Assembly: GCF_036227265.1 (NCBI RefSeq)
Contig: NZ_CP109446.1
Location: forward strand, 6,837,001 to 6,901,000
Direction of reading: 5' to 3'
DNA: 64,000 nt
Source of the DNA: Streptomyces sp. NBC_01476
Lineage (GTDB): Bacteria; Actinomycetota; Actinomycetes; Streptomycetales; Streptomycetaceae
Shown here: positions 1 through 7,150 of the stretch, piece after piece
Position numbering within the stretch: position 1 is the stretch's first letter
Layout: the number at the start of each line of letters is the position of its first letter
The notes under the pieces: model-generated
The model's database searches: none
What the model was told of the DNA's origin: nothing
The model's input: only the letters and a program-made list of their open reading frames with translations
Position numbers and translations under genes: made by a program

Positions 1-453
1 ACGGGCCAGGGACTGCAGGATCCTGACACACACCGTCCGCACCGCGGTGATGACCACCCCGTCCAGCTCCGGCAGCCCCAACGACGCCAGCTCCCACAGC
101 ATGTACGCCAGGAAAACCATCTGGATCAGCAGCGAGTACTTCGTGTACTCCAGCTGCACCCCCGCGTTCCGCGACAGATCCCCGATCCCCTGCACGGACT
201 GCGCCACATTCGGCAGCACCGTCCGCATCTGCCGGGTGAACCCCGAGAACTGCTCCGCAACCGGCCCGCCCAGCGAATCCAGCACACCCGACGTCGCCGG
301 ATCGATCTCATCAGTCAGCCGGTCCAACTCCCGCGCCGACTGCACCCACGCCTGCGCCAGCAACTGCAGCTGATCCTCATTACCCTTCGGCCACGACTGA
401 CCCACCGCAAGCTTCGCCACCCAGTCCAACTCAGGCGGCAGATCAATACTCAC
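1..453 (-). CDS. N-terminus of a giant WXG-like (CpnT-type N-domain) secreted protein, cut by the window edge
   Basis: This is a partial gene: the GTG start at 453-451 and about 151 codons are present, and the rest lies left of base 1. The protein begins MSIDLPPELDW and is an alpha-helical WXG-like/LXG-like region, the type found at the head of very large actinobacterial type VII substrates. The nucleotides match the start of the giant gene at 32733, in opposite orientation, at every stretch I compared. The start overlaps the stop of the WXG100 gene upstream (GTGA, 450-453), so the two are probably translated as a coupled pair, as expected for a chaperone or partner and its substrate. Family-level function (secreted effector or channel-toxin) is inference; the C-terminal domain is not visible. 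Confidence 0.8.
   Translation of the reverse strand, partial: MSIDLPPELDWVAKLAVGQSWPKGNEDQLQLLAQAWVQSARELDRLTDEIDPATSGVLDSLGGPVAEQFSGFTRQMRTVLPNVAQSVQGIGDLSRNAGVQLEYTKYSLLIQMVFLAYMLWELASLGLPELDGVVITAVRTVCVRILQSLAR
1..453. repeat. Left arm of a long inverted repeat flanking the type VII locus
   Basis: Read as reverse complement, these bases match 32733-33185. Base 453 pairs with 32733 (the G of the GTG start) and base 1 with 33185. Similarity stops exactly at the start codon on the inner side: upstream sequences differ (WXG100 gene here, unrelated DNA at the other copy). The outer limit is unknown because the window ends. The arms are about 32.3 kb apart. Confidence 0.9.
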
Positions 454-809
454 TTGTGTGTGCCGTGCCCCGTCGAGCCGGTGTCCGTCGTACTGGCAGT
501 GAGCCGACGGGCCGCCGTGATGTGCGTGTCTTCCATGTTCTCCAGGCCCCTGGCCATCGTGCCGATGCCGTCCGACGTGCTGTCGAACATCAACTTGGCA
601 CCGTGCACGGCCTCATGGATGCGCTGGGAGCTGGAGCCGTACTGCGAGTAGAACTGCTCGCCGGTCCTGTCCTCCCCCCAGCAGCCCCACAGCTCGTTCT
701 CCGTGGCCTTCAGCAGGCTGTGCACCGCCTCCAGCCGACTGGCCACCTCGCGCATGTACGGGGTGTGCTTGTCGATGCCGTCGGTGTCCGCGTAGAAGCT
801 GTCGGCCAT
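450..809 (-). CDS. WXG100-family protein (119 aa), partner of the giant protein
   Basis: A small helical protein beginning MADSFYADTDGIDKH, with a central WGCWG motif near residues 41-45 and a second predicted helix (about 55-105), which is the usual WXG100 hairpin layout. At 119 residues it is slightly longer than the typical 95-110. The ATG at 809-807 is preceded by GAGAGGA at suitable spacing. Its stop shares bases with the GTG start of the following giant gene (GTGA), implying translational coupling. WXG100 proteins normally form dimers that are exported by type VII systems or guide larger partners. A role as chaperone or co-substrate of the giant protein is inferred from this position. 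Confidence 0.85.
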   Translation of the reverse strand: MADSFYADTDGIDKHTPYMREVASRLEAVHSLLKATENELWGCWGEDRTGEQFYSQYGSSSQRIHEAVHGAKLMFDSTSDGIGTMARGLENMEDTHITAARRLTASTTDTGSTGHGTHK

Positions 810-1339
810 AGTGGGGTCCTCTCTTCGGGCGCTGCCGTGGCCGGCTCCGCGCAACCTGCCGCCCGCTCGGGGCGAGGTGTATGTGGACATGGCGAATGAC
901 CTCACCCAAGAGATACCTGGTTCCAGCGCCCCCTTGCGCGCGTGACCCGTAAGTGCGCCTGTCCGTACCCCCGACCTTGCCCGTCCGGCTCGAACTGGCC
1001 GCCGCCTCCGCCTGCCCGCGGCCCCCCGGGCACTCCCAACTGCGCTGCTCGGAGGCGGCGTCGGTGCCGTGCGTGCCCGCGTGGCGCCTCCGAACGGCCC
1101 TTCGGTCCTGGTGTCGGCCCCGATCTGCTCGGTTACTGTCGGCGCGTGACGGTGACGTGGGTGAACCCGGCGTGCGCGACTCGCGCGGCGCATGCGATCA
1201 GCAGACCCGACCCGGCTGCACCTGCCGACCGGGGCGGCCGGGCCGATCACGTGGGCCCTGTGGTTCTGCGTCCGGCGCGCCCCACCTCGACGTGCCCCCT
1301 CGACGCGGCCTCGGCCACCCGCTCCGGCCGGAGCCCGCG
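810..1339. other. Divergent intergenic region
   Basis: This stretch of about 530 bp separates the leftward WXG100/giant-protein pair from the rightward accessory gene, so it should hold both promoters. Long open frames cross it on both strands but their residue content is arginine/proline-rich noise. I see no convincing -35/-10 pair and no tRNA or riboswitch-like structure. Confidence 0.5.
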
Positions 1340-3367
1340 GTGAGCGCGCGAAGCGGCCTCGCCCGCCCGCGCCCGGCTCGCCCCGGCTCCGGTCCGCACC
1401 TGCACGTCGGCGGCGAGGACCGGGTGCTGATCGTGCACACCGGCAGCGCCCCCTCGGAGCATCTCGCCCGAGCCGCCGCCGAGTTGCGCCGTGGCCACCC
1501 CGCCGACCAGGTCACCGTGCTGGTCGGCGCCGGCTTCGGCGTCCCCGAGGCGCTGTACGCCGCTCTGACCCCCGAGCTCGCCAATGCTCGCAAGGAGGGT
1601 GCCCGCATTGTGCGCCTTGTCATGGCGCGGGCCGCGGAACCCGGCGGCGGTGCGCTGGCCCAGGCGCTCGCCGAGGCGGTTTCCTGTGACGTGCTCGCGC
1701 CCGCCGGGCTGATCGTCGTCGTCCCCGGCGGCACCCTCTTCGCCCCCGATCTGCCCGGCGCCCCCGGTGGTTGGTGGCACTTCTCACCCGGGCTCACCCC
1801 TCACCGCACCGGCATGCGGCTGCCGGAACCGCCGTGGCAGTCCGCCGTCGAGCGGGCCGCGCCGCCCACCACCGCCGGGTGCGTGGTCGAGCAGATCCCC
1901 GCCGGGCTGCTCGTGCTGCCGGTCGGCGTGCCGTCCGAGGGCGCCGACGCGCTGCGGTACGCGGTGCCGCCCGACCCTGCGGGCCCGCTGGTGCTCGTCG
2001 GCTCCTCGCGGACCGGGGCCGTGCCCGCCGACGCCCTCGCCGAGGTGATCGCGGCCCTGCCCGGCGCCGTCCGCGCCGGTGTGCGGCTCGCCCCCGGCGA
2101 CGGCGCTGACCTGCTGCCGGCCGGCCAGGGCGTGGCCGACCTGCTCGGCATCCCCGTACGGGTGGCCACCGGCCTGCCGCTGCTGCTCGACGCCCCCTCC
2201 GCTCCGGCCGGTTCGCCCCGCACGGTGCTCACTGACACGGAGGGCGAGCCCTCCTGGCGGCCCTATGTCGAGGCTGTCACCTGCACCCCTGCCGACGGCG
2301 GCGACACCACCCCGAGCCTGGGCGCCTGGCGGCCACCCATCGGCGGCCTGCGGCCCGGACTTGAGCCGGGCGCGATGATGCTCGACCGGAGGTGGGAGGT
2401 CGTCGTCACCCGTGCCGGACTGTGGGTCGGCCCCAACGGCTCGGCCGTGCCCGAGGAGATCGCGGCCCGCCCGGTCAGCCGCGAGCTGATGGCGCTCGAC
2501 GTCGGCAGTCCCGGGGAGCCCTTCGACCCGGCCGTCTGGGAGGCGCTGGACCGCCTCTTCACCGCCCTTCAGGACGACGTTCGCGAGCGCACCTTCGTCC
2601 AGTTGCACGGCGACTGTGCCGCCGACGACTTGCGTGACCTGCGCCGCCTCGCCATGCGCCACGACCTCGCCGTCGCCCCCCGCGACTGGCGCGGCACCAC
2701 CGGCGAGGACGGTTCCCCGAAGGAGGCGGGCGCCCCGCTCGCCGACGTTCTGCCGCTGGTGCGCCGCGCGCAGGCACACGCGCGGGAGGAAGCCGGGGAG
2801 GCGTACGAGGAGCAGGCCGCCTCCGAGAGCCGCTCCGCCGAGCCGTTCGGGGAGGACACCGGGCCCGAGTACCGCTCGGCCCACGGCCGTACCTTCGAGC
2901 CGGTCTTCACCCCGGGCCCCCTGCCGGCTGGTCTGCGGCCCGCCGGAGGGGAGGCCGGGGCCCAGCCCGCGGCGGTGGCCGCTGCGTCGGACCAGGACAC
3001 CGGTACCGGCGCGGGCGGGCAGCCCGCCGGCCTGCGTCCGGTGACCGTGGCCGCCGGCTCCGGCGCGCGGTCGGCCGGCGACGCGGAGCCGTATCCTGTG
3101 ACCGCCCCCGTGCGGGCGCCCGCCGGGAGCGGCGGTCCGGGAGCGCTCCCAGCCGCGGCGGGGACCGTCGCGGAGCCGGGTACGGCGGAGCCGATGGGCA
3201 TCGCGGGCGCGCTGGTGGCGGACCTGCCGGCCGCGCTCGCGCCGACCTTCACCCCGCCCGTCGTGCCGCCGCTCGCCACGCCGGCCGCAGCCTTCGCGGC
3301 CGGCGCGGCGAGCGGCGGCACCACGACGGGTCATGTGCCTGACCGAGAGCCACCGGACAGCCCCTAG
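1340..3367 (+). CDS. Type VII locus accessory protein (675 aa), paralogue of the protein at 14829-18050
   Basis: I do not recognise a named family. The first about 330 residues resemble, block by block, the start of the ADP-ribosyltransferase-like protein of the same locus. Shared landmarks are a segment that can be read as VLIVHTGS here and ALLVHRKG there, a later VLAP-x8-VPGG-x-LF/LFVP block, and repeated Trp/Pro-containing strands. The last about 200 residues are Ala/Gly/Pro-rich and probably disordered. I place the start at GTG 1340, preceded by CCGGAG; longer in-frame extensions are arginine-rich and unlike a protein. No signal peptide or membrane helix is seen. It lies upstream of the lectin-domain gene on the same strand and diverges from the WXG100/giant-protein pair. 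It may be a soluble scaffold or targeting factor, but that is a guess. Confidence 0.7.
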   Translation: MSARSGLARPRPARPGSGPHLHVGGEDRVLIVHTGSAPSEHLARAAAELRRGHPADQVTVLVGAGFGVPEALYAALTPELANARKEGARIVRLVMARAAEPGGGALAQALAEAVSCDVLAPAGLIVVVPGGTLFAPDLPGAPGGWWHFSPGLTPHRTGMRLPEPPWQSAVERAAPPTTAGCVVEQIPAGLLVLPVGVPSEGADALRYAVPPDPAGPLVLVGSSRTGAVPADALAEVIAALPGAVRAGVRLAPGDGADLLPAGQGVADLLGIPVRVATGLPLLLDAPSAPAGSPRTVLTDTEGEPSWRPYVEAVTCTPADGGDTTPSLGAWRPPIGGLRPGLEPGAMMLDRRWEVVVTRAGLWVGPNGSAVPEEIAARPVSRELMALDVGSPGEPFDPAVWEALDRLFTALQDDVRERTFVQLHGDCAADDLRDLRRLAMRHDLAVAPRDWRGTTGEDGSPKEAGAPLADVLPLVRRAQAHAREEAGEAYEEQAASESRSAEPFGEDTGPEYRSAHGRTFEPVFTPGPLPAGLRPAGGEAGAQPAAVAAASDQDTGTGAGGQPAGLRPVTVAAGSGARSAGDAEPYPVTAPVRAPAGSGGPGALPAAAGTVAEPGTAEPMGIAGALVADLPAALAPTFTPPVVPPLATPAAAFAAGAASGGTTTGHVPDREPPDSP

Positions 3368-3462
3368 GCCGCCTGGACCGCGGCTGCTGGCGGAGCGCCG
3401 ATCCCGCCGTGGGTGCCCCGCCGGAGCGCGGACCACGGCCCGACGAAAGACGAGGAGAAAGC

Positions 3463-5181
3463 ATGACCCCCATTCACCCGCCCGGCGCGGATCGCGCGGA
3501 CCCGGGCGGCACGCTGCGGACCCGGCGCACCCGGCGGGCTCTGCCGCTGCCCCTGCACGACGGCGACCTCGACGGCGCGGCGGCCTCCGCAGCCCTCGCC
3601 CACGGCCGGGCCGAGGCGTCCGGCGCGCTCGGCCTGGTGGCCGCGGAGGCGCCCGGCGGCGCCGAAGCGGCGGCCCTGCGCCCGCTGCCCGATATCGCCG
3701 CTCTGGGCTTCCGCCCGCACCCCGGGACCTTCGACGAGCCGGGGGCGGCCGCCCGTTCGGGCCGCAGCAGGACCGGACCCTGGCCGCTGGTCGCCGCTGC
3801 CGCGGTGGCCGGCGCCGTCCTGGTGTCCGGGCCGCTGCTGCACCAGAAGGGCGACAAGGAGACCACCGATCTGGAGGGCATGGACCGTTCGGTGCCAGTG
3901 GCCACTCTGGGCGCCGACTCCGACGGCCACACCTCGCACGCCGCACCCGACGGCTCCGCGGACGGCAGGACCGACCTGACCGACGGCACCGTGCCCGCGG
4001 GCACGTTCCCCTCGACCGGCGCCCCGCACACCGGCCGGCACGTCCCGGCCGGCAGGAAGCCGCACACCGCGGCCGCGCCCACCACGGCGACCCCGGCCAC
4101 GGGTGCGTCCCCGGTCGGCCCGCAGGGCACACCCGAGGGCGCGGCAATGGGCACGCTCCCGCAACCCGCCCCCCGCGACCTGGAGATGGCGCCGCACAAC
4201 CTCACCGCCGTGGTCCCCGGCACCCTGCCCGTGCCCGCCGCGCAGCCGAGCCTGTCGCCGGCGGACCCGGAACAGGACGCCGCCCCGGCGACCGTGGCGC
4301 CGAAGACGGACACCGCTCCCAAGACCGACGTGGCGCCGGCCACGCCCAAGACGTTCCCGGTGATCAGGCCGGTGATCAAGCCGGTGACCCAGTCGCTGCT
4401 CAAGCCCGCGCCGTCCGCGCATACGGACACGGCCACACCGGCGAAGACGTCCGCGCCCAGCACGGCGACCGAGACCGGGGCGGCGGAAAGGCCCGCGGTC
4501 GAGCCGGCGACGCAGACCACGGTGAGGGCGGCCGTGAAACCCGCGGCCAAGCCCGAGCCGAAGCCCCAGGCGCACGCCGCGGCCGGGCCGTCCAGACACG
4601 CTGCGGCCAGGCCCGGGACCCAGCCGCCCACCGGCACCGCAAGTGCGCCGGAACCGGGGCCGGCGTCCCAGCCGTCGGCGGACGACGACGCGGCGGCACC
4701 GCCGAGCGACGCGCCGTCGGACAGCGCCCAGCCCGGTTCCGACGCCCCGGCAGATACCGACGCCTCGCAGCCCGCCTCCGACGAGCCGGAAGGCGCCGAA
4801 GCCTCTGAGTCCGCGCCCGATGAGCAGCCCGCGGATCCGCAGTACGGTGCCCGGGTCGTCGACGCCGGTTCGGAGCTGTACGGCGGGGAGTCGGTCTCCA
4901 CCGATCACGTCAGCCTCGCCATGACCCAGGACGGTGACCTCCAGATCGGCGACCCGGCCACCGGCTCGGTGCTGTGGTCGGCGGGCACCTCCGGGAGCGA
5001 CAACTACGCGGTGTTCCAGTCCGACGGCGACCTCGTCGTCCACAGCGGGGACGGCAGCACCCTGTGGACGTCCGGCAGCGCCGGCAACGACGGTGCCCGG
5101 ATGGTGCTGCAGAACGACGGGAACGTCGTGATCAGCTCGACCTGCGGCGACACCGTCTGGTCCGCGGACACGGTTCACTGA
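3463..5181 (+). CDS. Membrane-anchored protein with C-terminal bulb-type (mannose-binding-like) lectin domain
   Basis: A 572-residue protein in three parts. It has an N-terminal cytoplasmic region of about 100 residues, one transmembrane helix (about 104-125, GPWPLVAAAAVAGAVLV), and a long Pro/Ala/Thr/Lys linker. The C-terminal about 110 residues form three beta repeats containing MTQDGDLQI, FQSDGDLVVHS and LQNDGNVVI. These are degenerate QxDxNxVxY sugar-binding motifs of the B-lectin fold, usually separated by LW(S/T) turns as here. Topology should place the lectin outside the cell. Start ATG 3463 follows GAGGAG. It lies 95 bp downstream of the accessory gene and ends at a strong terminator. 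A role in anchoring to cell-wall or capsular glycan near the secretion machine is inference. Confidence 0.8.
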   Translation: MTPIHPPGADRADPGGTLRTRRTRRALPLPLHDGDLDGAAASAALAHGRAEASGALGLVAAEAPGGAEAAALRPLPDIAALGFRPHPGTFDEPGAAARSGRSRTGPWPLVAAAAVAGAVLVSGPLLHQKGDKETTDLEGMDRSVPVATLGADSDGHTSHAAPDGSADGRTDLTDGTVPAGTFPSTGAPHTGRHVPAGRKPHTAAAPTTATPATGASPVGPQGTPEGAAMGTLPQPAPRDLEMAPHNLTAVVPGTLPVPAAQPSLSPADPEQDAAPATVAPKTDTAPKTDVAPATPKTFPVIRPVIKPVTQSLLKPAPSAHTDTATPAKTSAPSTATETGAAERPAVEPATQTTVRAAVKPAAKPEPKPQAHAAAGPSRHAAARPGTQPPTGTASAPEPGPASQPSADDDAAAPPSDAPSDSAQPGSDAPADTDASQPASDEPEGAEASESAPDEQPADPQYGARVVDAGSELYGGESVSTDHVSLAMTQDGDLQIGDPATGSVLWSAGTSGSDNYAVFQSDGDLVVHSGDGSTLWTSGSAGNDGARMVLQNDGNVVISSTCGDTVWSADTVH

Positions 5182-5195
5182 CACCGCACACACCC

Positions 5196-5226
5196 GTCCT
5201 CCCGCTCCCCTTCGGAGCGGGAGGAC
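5196..5226 (+). terminator. Strong hairpin terminator after the lectin gene
   Basis: A 13-bp perfect stem, GTCCTCCCGCTCC (5196-5208) pairing with GGAGCGGGAGGAC (5214-5226) around a 5-nt loop, starts 15 bp past the stop codon. There is no clear T-tract, as is common for actinomycete terminators. Confidence 0.8.
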
Positions 5227-5294
5227 CGTCCTTCCGCGCCGCCGGCTGGCCCGGCGGCGCCGTCATGCTGCCCGTCACGTGTGAGGAACCCCTT

Positions 5295-6398
5295 GTGGAC
5301 AAGCTTCGTGTGTTGATTGTCGGGGCCGGAATCTCCGGTCTGGCGCTGGCCAAGGCGCTGCTGGACCGCGGATTCCCAGTGGACGTCGTCGAACGCCGCG
5401 CCGGTGACGGACGGGCCCTCGGCACCGGCCTCTACCTGCCGGCGAACGCGGTCCGTGCCCTCCAGGGTCTCGGGGTGGGGGGCGAGGTGGCCAAACGGGC
5501 GGCGCCGGTGGCCCGGCAGCGCCTGCACGACCACCGCGGGCGGCCGCTCGCGGAGTTCGAGGCGGGACGGATCTGGGGCGAGGTCGGTCCGTGCCTGGCG
5601 ATCACCCGTGACGATCTGCACCAGGTGCTGCGGGCGGCCGTCGACCGGAGCGCCGTCCGCCACGGCGTGGAGGTGACCGCAGTGGCCGGCGACGGGACCG
5701 TGACCTTCGCAGACGGCGCCACCGCCGGCTATGACCTGGTGGTGGGCGCGGACGGCGTCAACTCGGCCGTGCGGCGCTCCCTCTTCGGCGGCCCGGAGCC
5801 CCGCTTCCTGGGCCAGCTCTGCTGGCGGTTCATTGCGGACGACATCGCGATACCGGGCATCACCGACTGGACGGCCCGCCTGGGCACCAAGGGCCGTACG
5901 TTCCTGACCGTGCAGATCGGCGCCGGCCGCGTCTACTGCTACGCCGACATCAACAGTCCCGTCCCCACGGCACCGGCCGGCGACTGGCGCGGGCTCTTCG
6001 CCGACTTCGGCGGTCCGGTGCCCCGGCTGCTGGAACAGGGCGCGGACGCGTACTTCGCCGCGCTGCACGAGAGTGAGAACACCGTCTGGGCACGGGAGCG
6101 CGCCGTCCTGGTCGGTGACGCCGCCCACGCCTTCTCCCCAAGCATGGCCCAGGGCGGTGCGATGGCCCTGGAGGACGCGCAGGTGCTCGGCGAGGTCCTG
6201 GGAACCGAACCCGACACGGGCACGGCGCTGGCCGCCTTCCAGGCCCGGCGTGCCGAGCGGGTCGCCTGGGTGGTGGCGCAGAACCACCGCCGGGACAAGG
6301 CCCGTAACCTGCCCACACCGTTGCGCAATCTCACCCTCCGGCGGGCCGCAGAGCGACTCTTCAAGGCCAATCACGCCCCCCTGCACCCTTTGCCGTAG
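5295..6398 (+). CDS. FAD-dependent aromatic monooxygenase (PHBH/UbiH-like)
   Basis: A 367-residue group A flavin hydroxylase. It has an N-terminal Rossmann motif LIVGAGISGLALAKALL (GxGxxG), a central VGADGVNSAVRRSL (DG motif for NAD(P)H/FAD contact) and a C-terminal VLVGDAAHAFSPSMAQGG (GD motif binding the FAD ribityl chain), all at the usual spacing. GTG 5295 is chosen because GAGGAA lies just upstream and the dinucleotide fold starts at once. The family inserts one oxygen from O2 into small organic substrates using NAD(P)H; the substrate cannot be told here. It begins after the lectin terminator, so it is probably its own unit. Its 3' end faces the YbaB-like gene of the secretion operon. 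A direct link with type VII secretion is doubtful. Confidence 0.9.
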   Translation: MDKLRVLIVGAGISGLALAKALLDRGFPVDVVERRAGDGRALGTGLYLPANAVRALQGLGVGGEVAKRAAPVARQRLHDHRGRPLAEFEAGRIWGEVGPCLAITRDDLHQVLRAAVDRSAVRHGVEVTAVAGDGTVTFADGATAGYDLVVGADGVNSAVRRSLFGGPEPRFLGQLCWRFIADDIAIPGITDWTARLGTKGRTFLTVQIGAGRVYCYADINSPVPTAPAGDWRGLFADFGGPVPRLLEQGADAYFAALHESENTVWARERAVLVGDAAHAFSPSMAQGGAMALEDAQVLGEVLGTEPDTGTALAAFQARRAERVAWVVAQNHRRDKARNLPTPLRNLTLRRAAERLFKANHAPLHPLP

Positions 6399-6514
6399 CC
6401 GGCCCTCCGGTCCGCGGTGGAGCAGCCGGCCGCCGGGCTGAGCCGTGCGGCAGGGGCGGACGGGTCGCCCGGCCACAATGTCGGTCGCGGTCGAGGCGAT
6501 CTCAGCGAGGGCCG

Positions 6515-6943
6515 TCAGGGCTCGTCGCGGCTGCCCGGCGCCGCCTGCCCGGTTTCCGGGAACTCCCCGCCCTCGGGCTCGGGCGGGAAGAGGTCGGCGA
6601 GCTCGACGCTGCCGGTGAGCAGCGCGGAGGGCTGCAGGCCCTTCAGCAGCCGGCTGAAGGTCACATGTTCGTCCACCTTGGCCAGGGCGTTCGCCCGCGC
6701 CTCGGCGATGGTGACCTTCAGCACGTCGGCCAGCTCCTTCGGCGTCATCCGGCGGAAGGCGGCCGTGGGGAACTCGATGTCCGTCACTTCGCCGCGTGCG
6801 GTCACCGTCACCTTGACCGTCTTGCGCGGTGCTGTGGCCGTCCCCGCCGACTCGTTGATACGCCGCCGGGTTGTGTCGGCCTTCTCCCGCTGTCTGCGGT
6901 ACTCGGCCATCAACTCCTCGATCTCCTGGTCGTACCCCGCCAC
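6515..6943 (-). CDS. YbaB/EbfC-family nucleoid-associated-like protein
   Basis: A 142-residue protein with an N-terminal helix (MAGYDQEIEELMAEYRRQ), a central beta strand region (VTARGEVTDIEFP) and a further helix (PKELADVLKVTIAEARANAL), the arrangement of YbaB/EbfC proteins. An acidic tail extends past the usual about 105 residues. The GTG start (6943-6941) has GGAGG at good spacing. Genes of this family commonly sit beside actinobacterial ESX clusters, sometimes described as EspL-like chaperones or regulators. It is the last gene of the leftward operon, about 200 bp beyond the WXG repeat protein. A DNA-binding role is the family expectation only. Confidence 0.75.
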   Translation of the reverse strand: MAGYDQEIEELMAEYRRQREKADTTRRRINESAGTATAPRKTVKVTVTARGEVTDIEFPTAAFRRMTPKELADVLKVTIAEARANALAKVDEHVTFSRLLKGLQPSALLTGSVELADLFPPEPEGGEFPETGQAAPGSRDEP

Positions 6944-7150
6944 CGTGCCGCCTCCGTCGCTCGTGCCACCCGCCCCGTACCGGGGCCGGGCCCGGGTGCG
7001 GCCGGGCCGCACCCCTCCGATCAAGTAGCAGGCCGCCGAGGCGCTAATTCCACCCGCGACGCCGGGTTCGGCCTGTCGGCTTCGTAACTCTGCCTGTCCG
7101 CCTGCCGGGAGGCGCCCGGCAGCCCCGTACGGGAGGCACCGGCCGGACGG

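Noticed and set aside
942-1343. A possible upstream frame ending in a GTGA overlap with the accessory gene at 1340
   Set aside because: Despite the overlap, the translation is Arg/Pro/Cys-rich with no ribosome site, unlike the other coupled genes.
1784-4147. A 787-codon minus-strand frame opposite the accessory and lectin genes
   Set aside because: It spans two real genes and their gap and is Arg/Pro/Gly-rich; shadow only.
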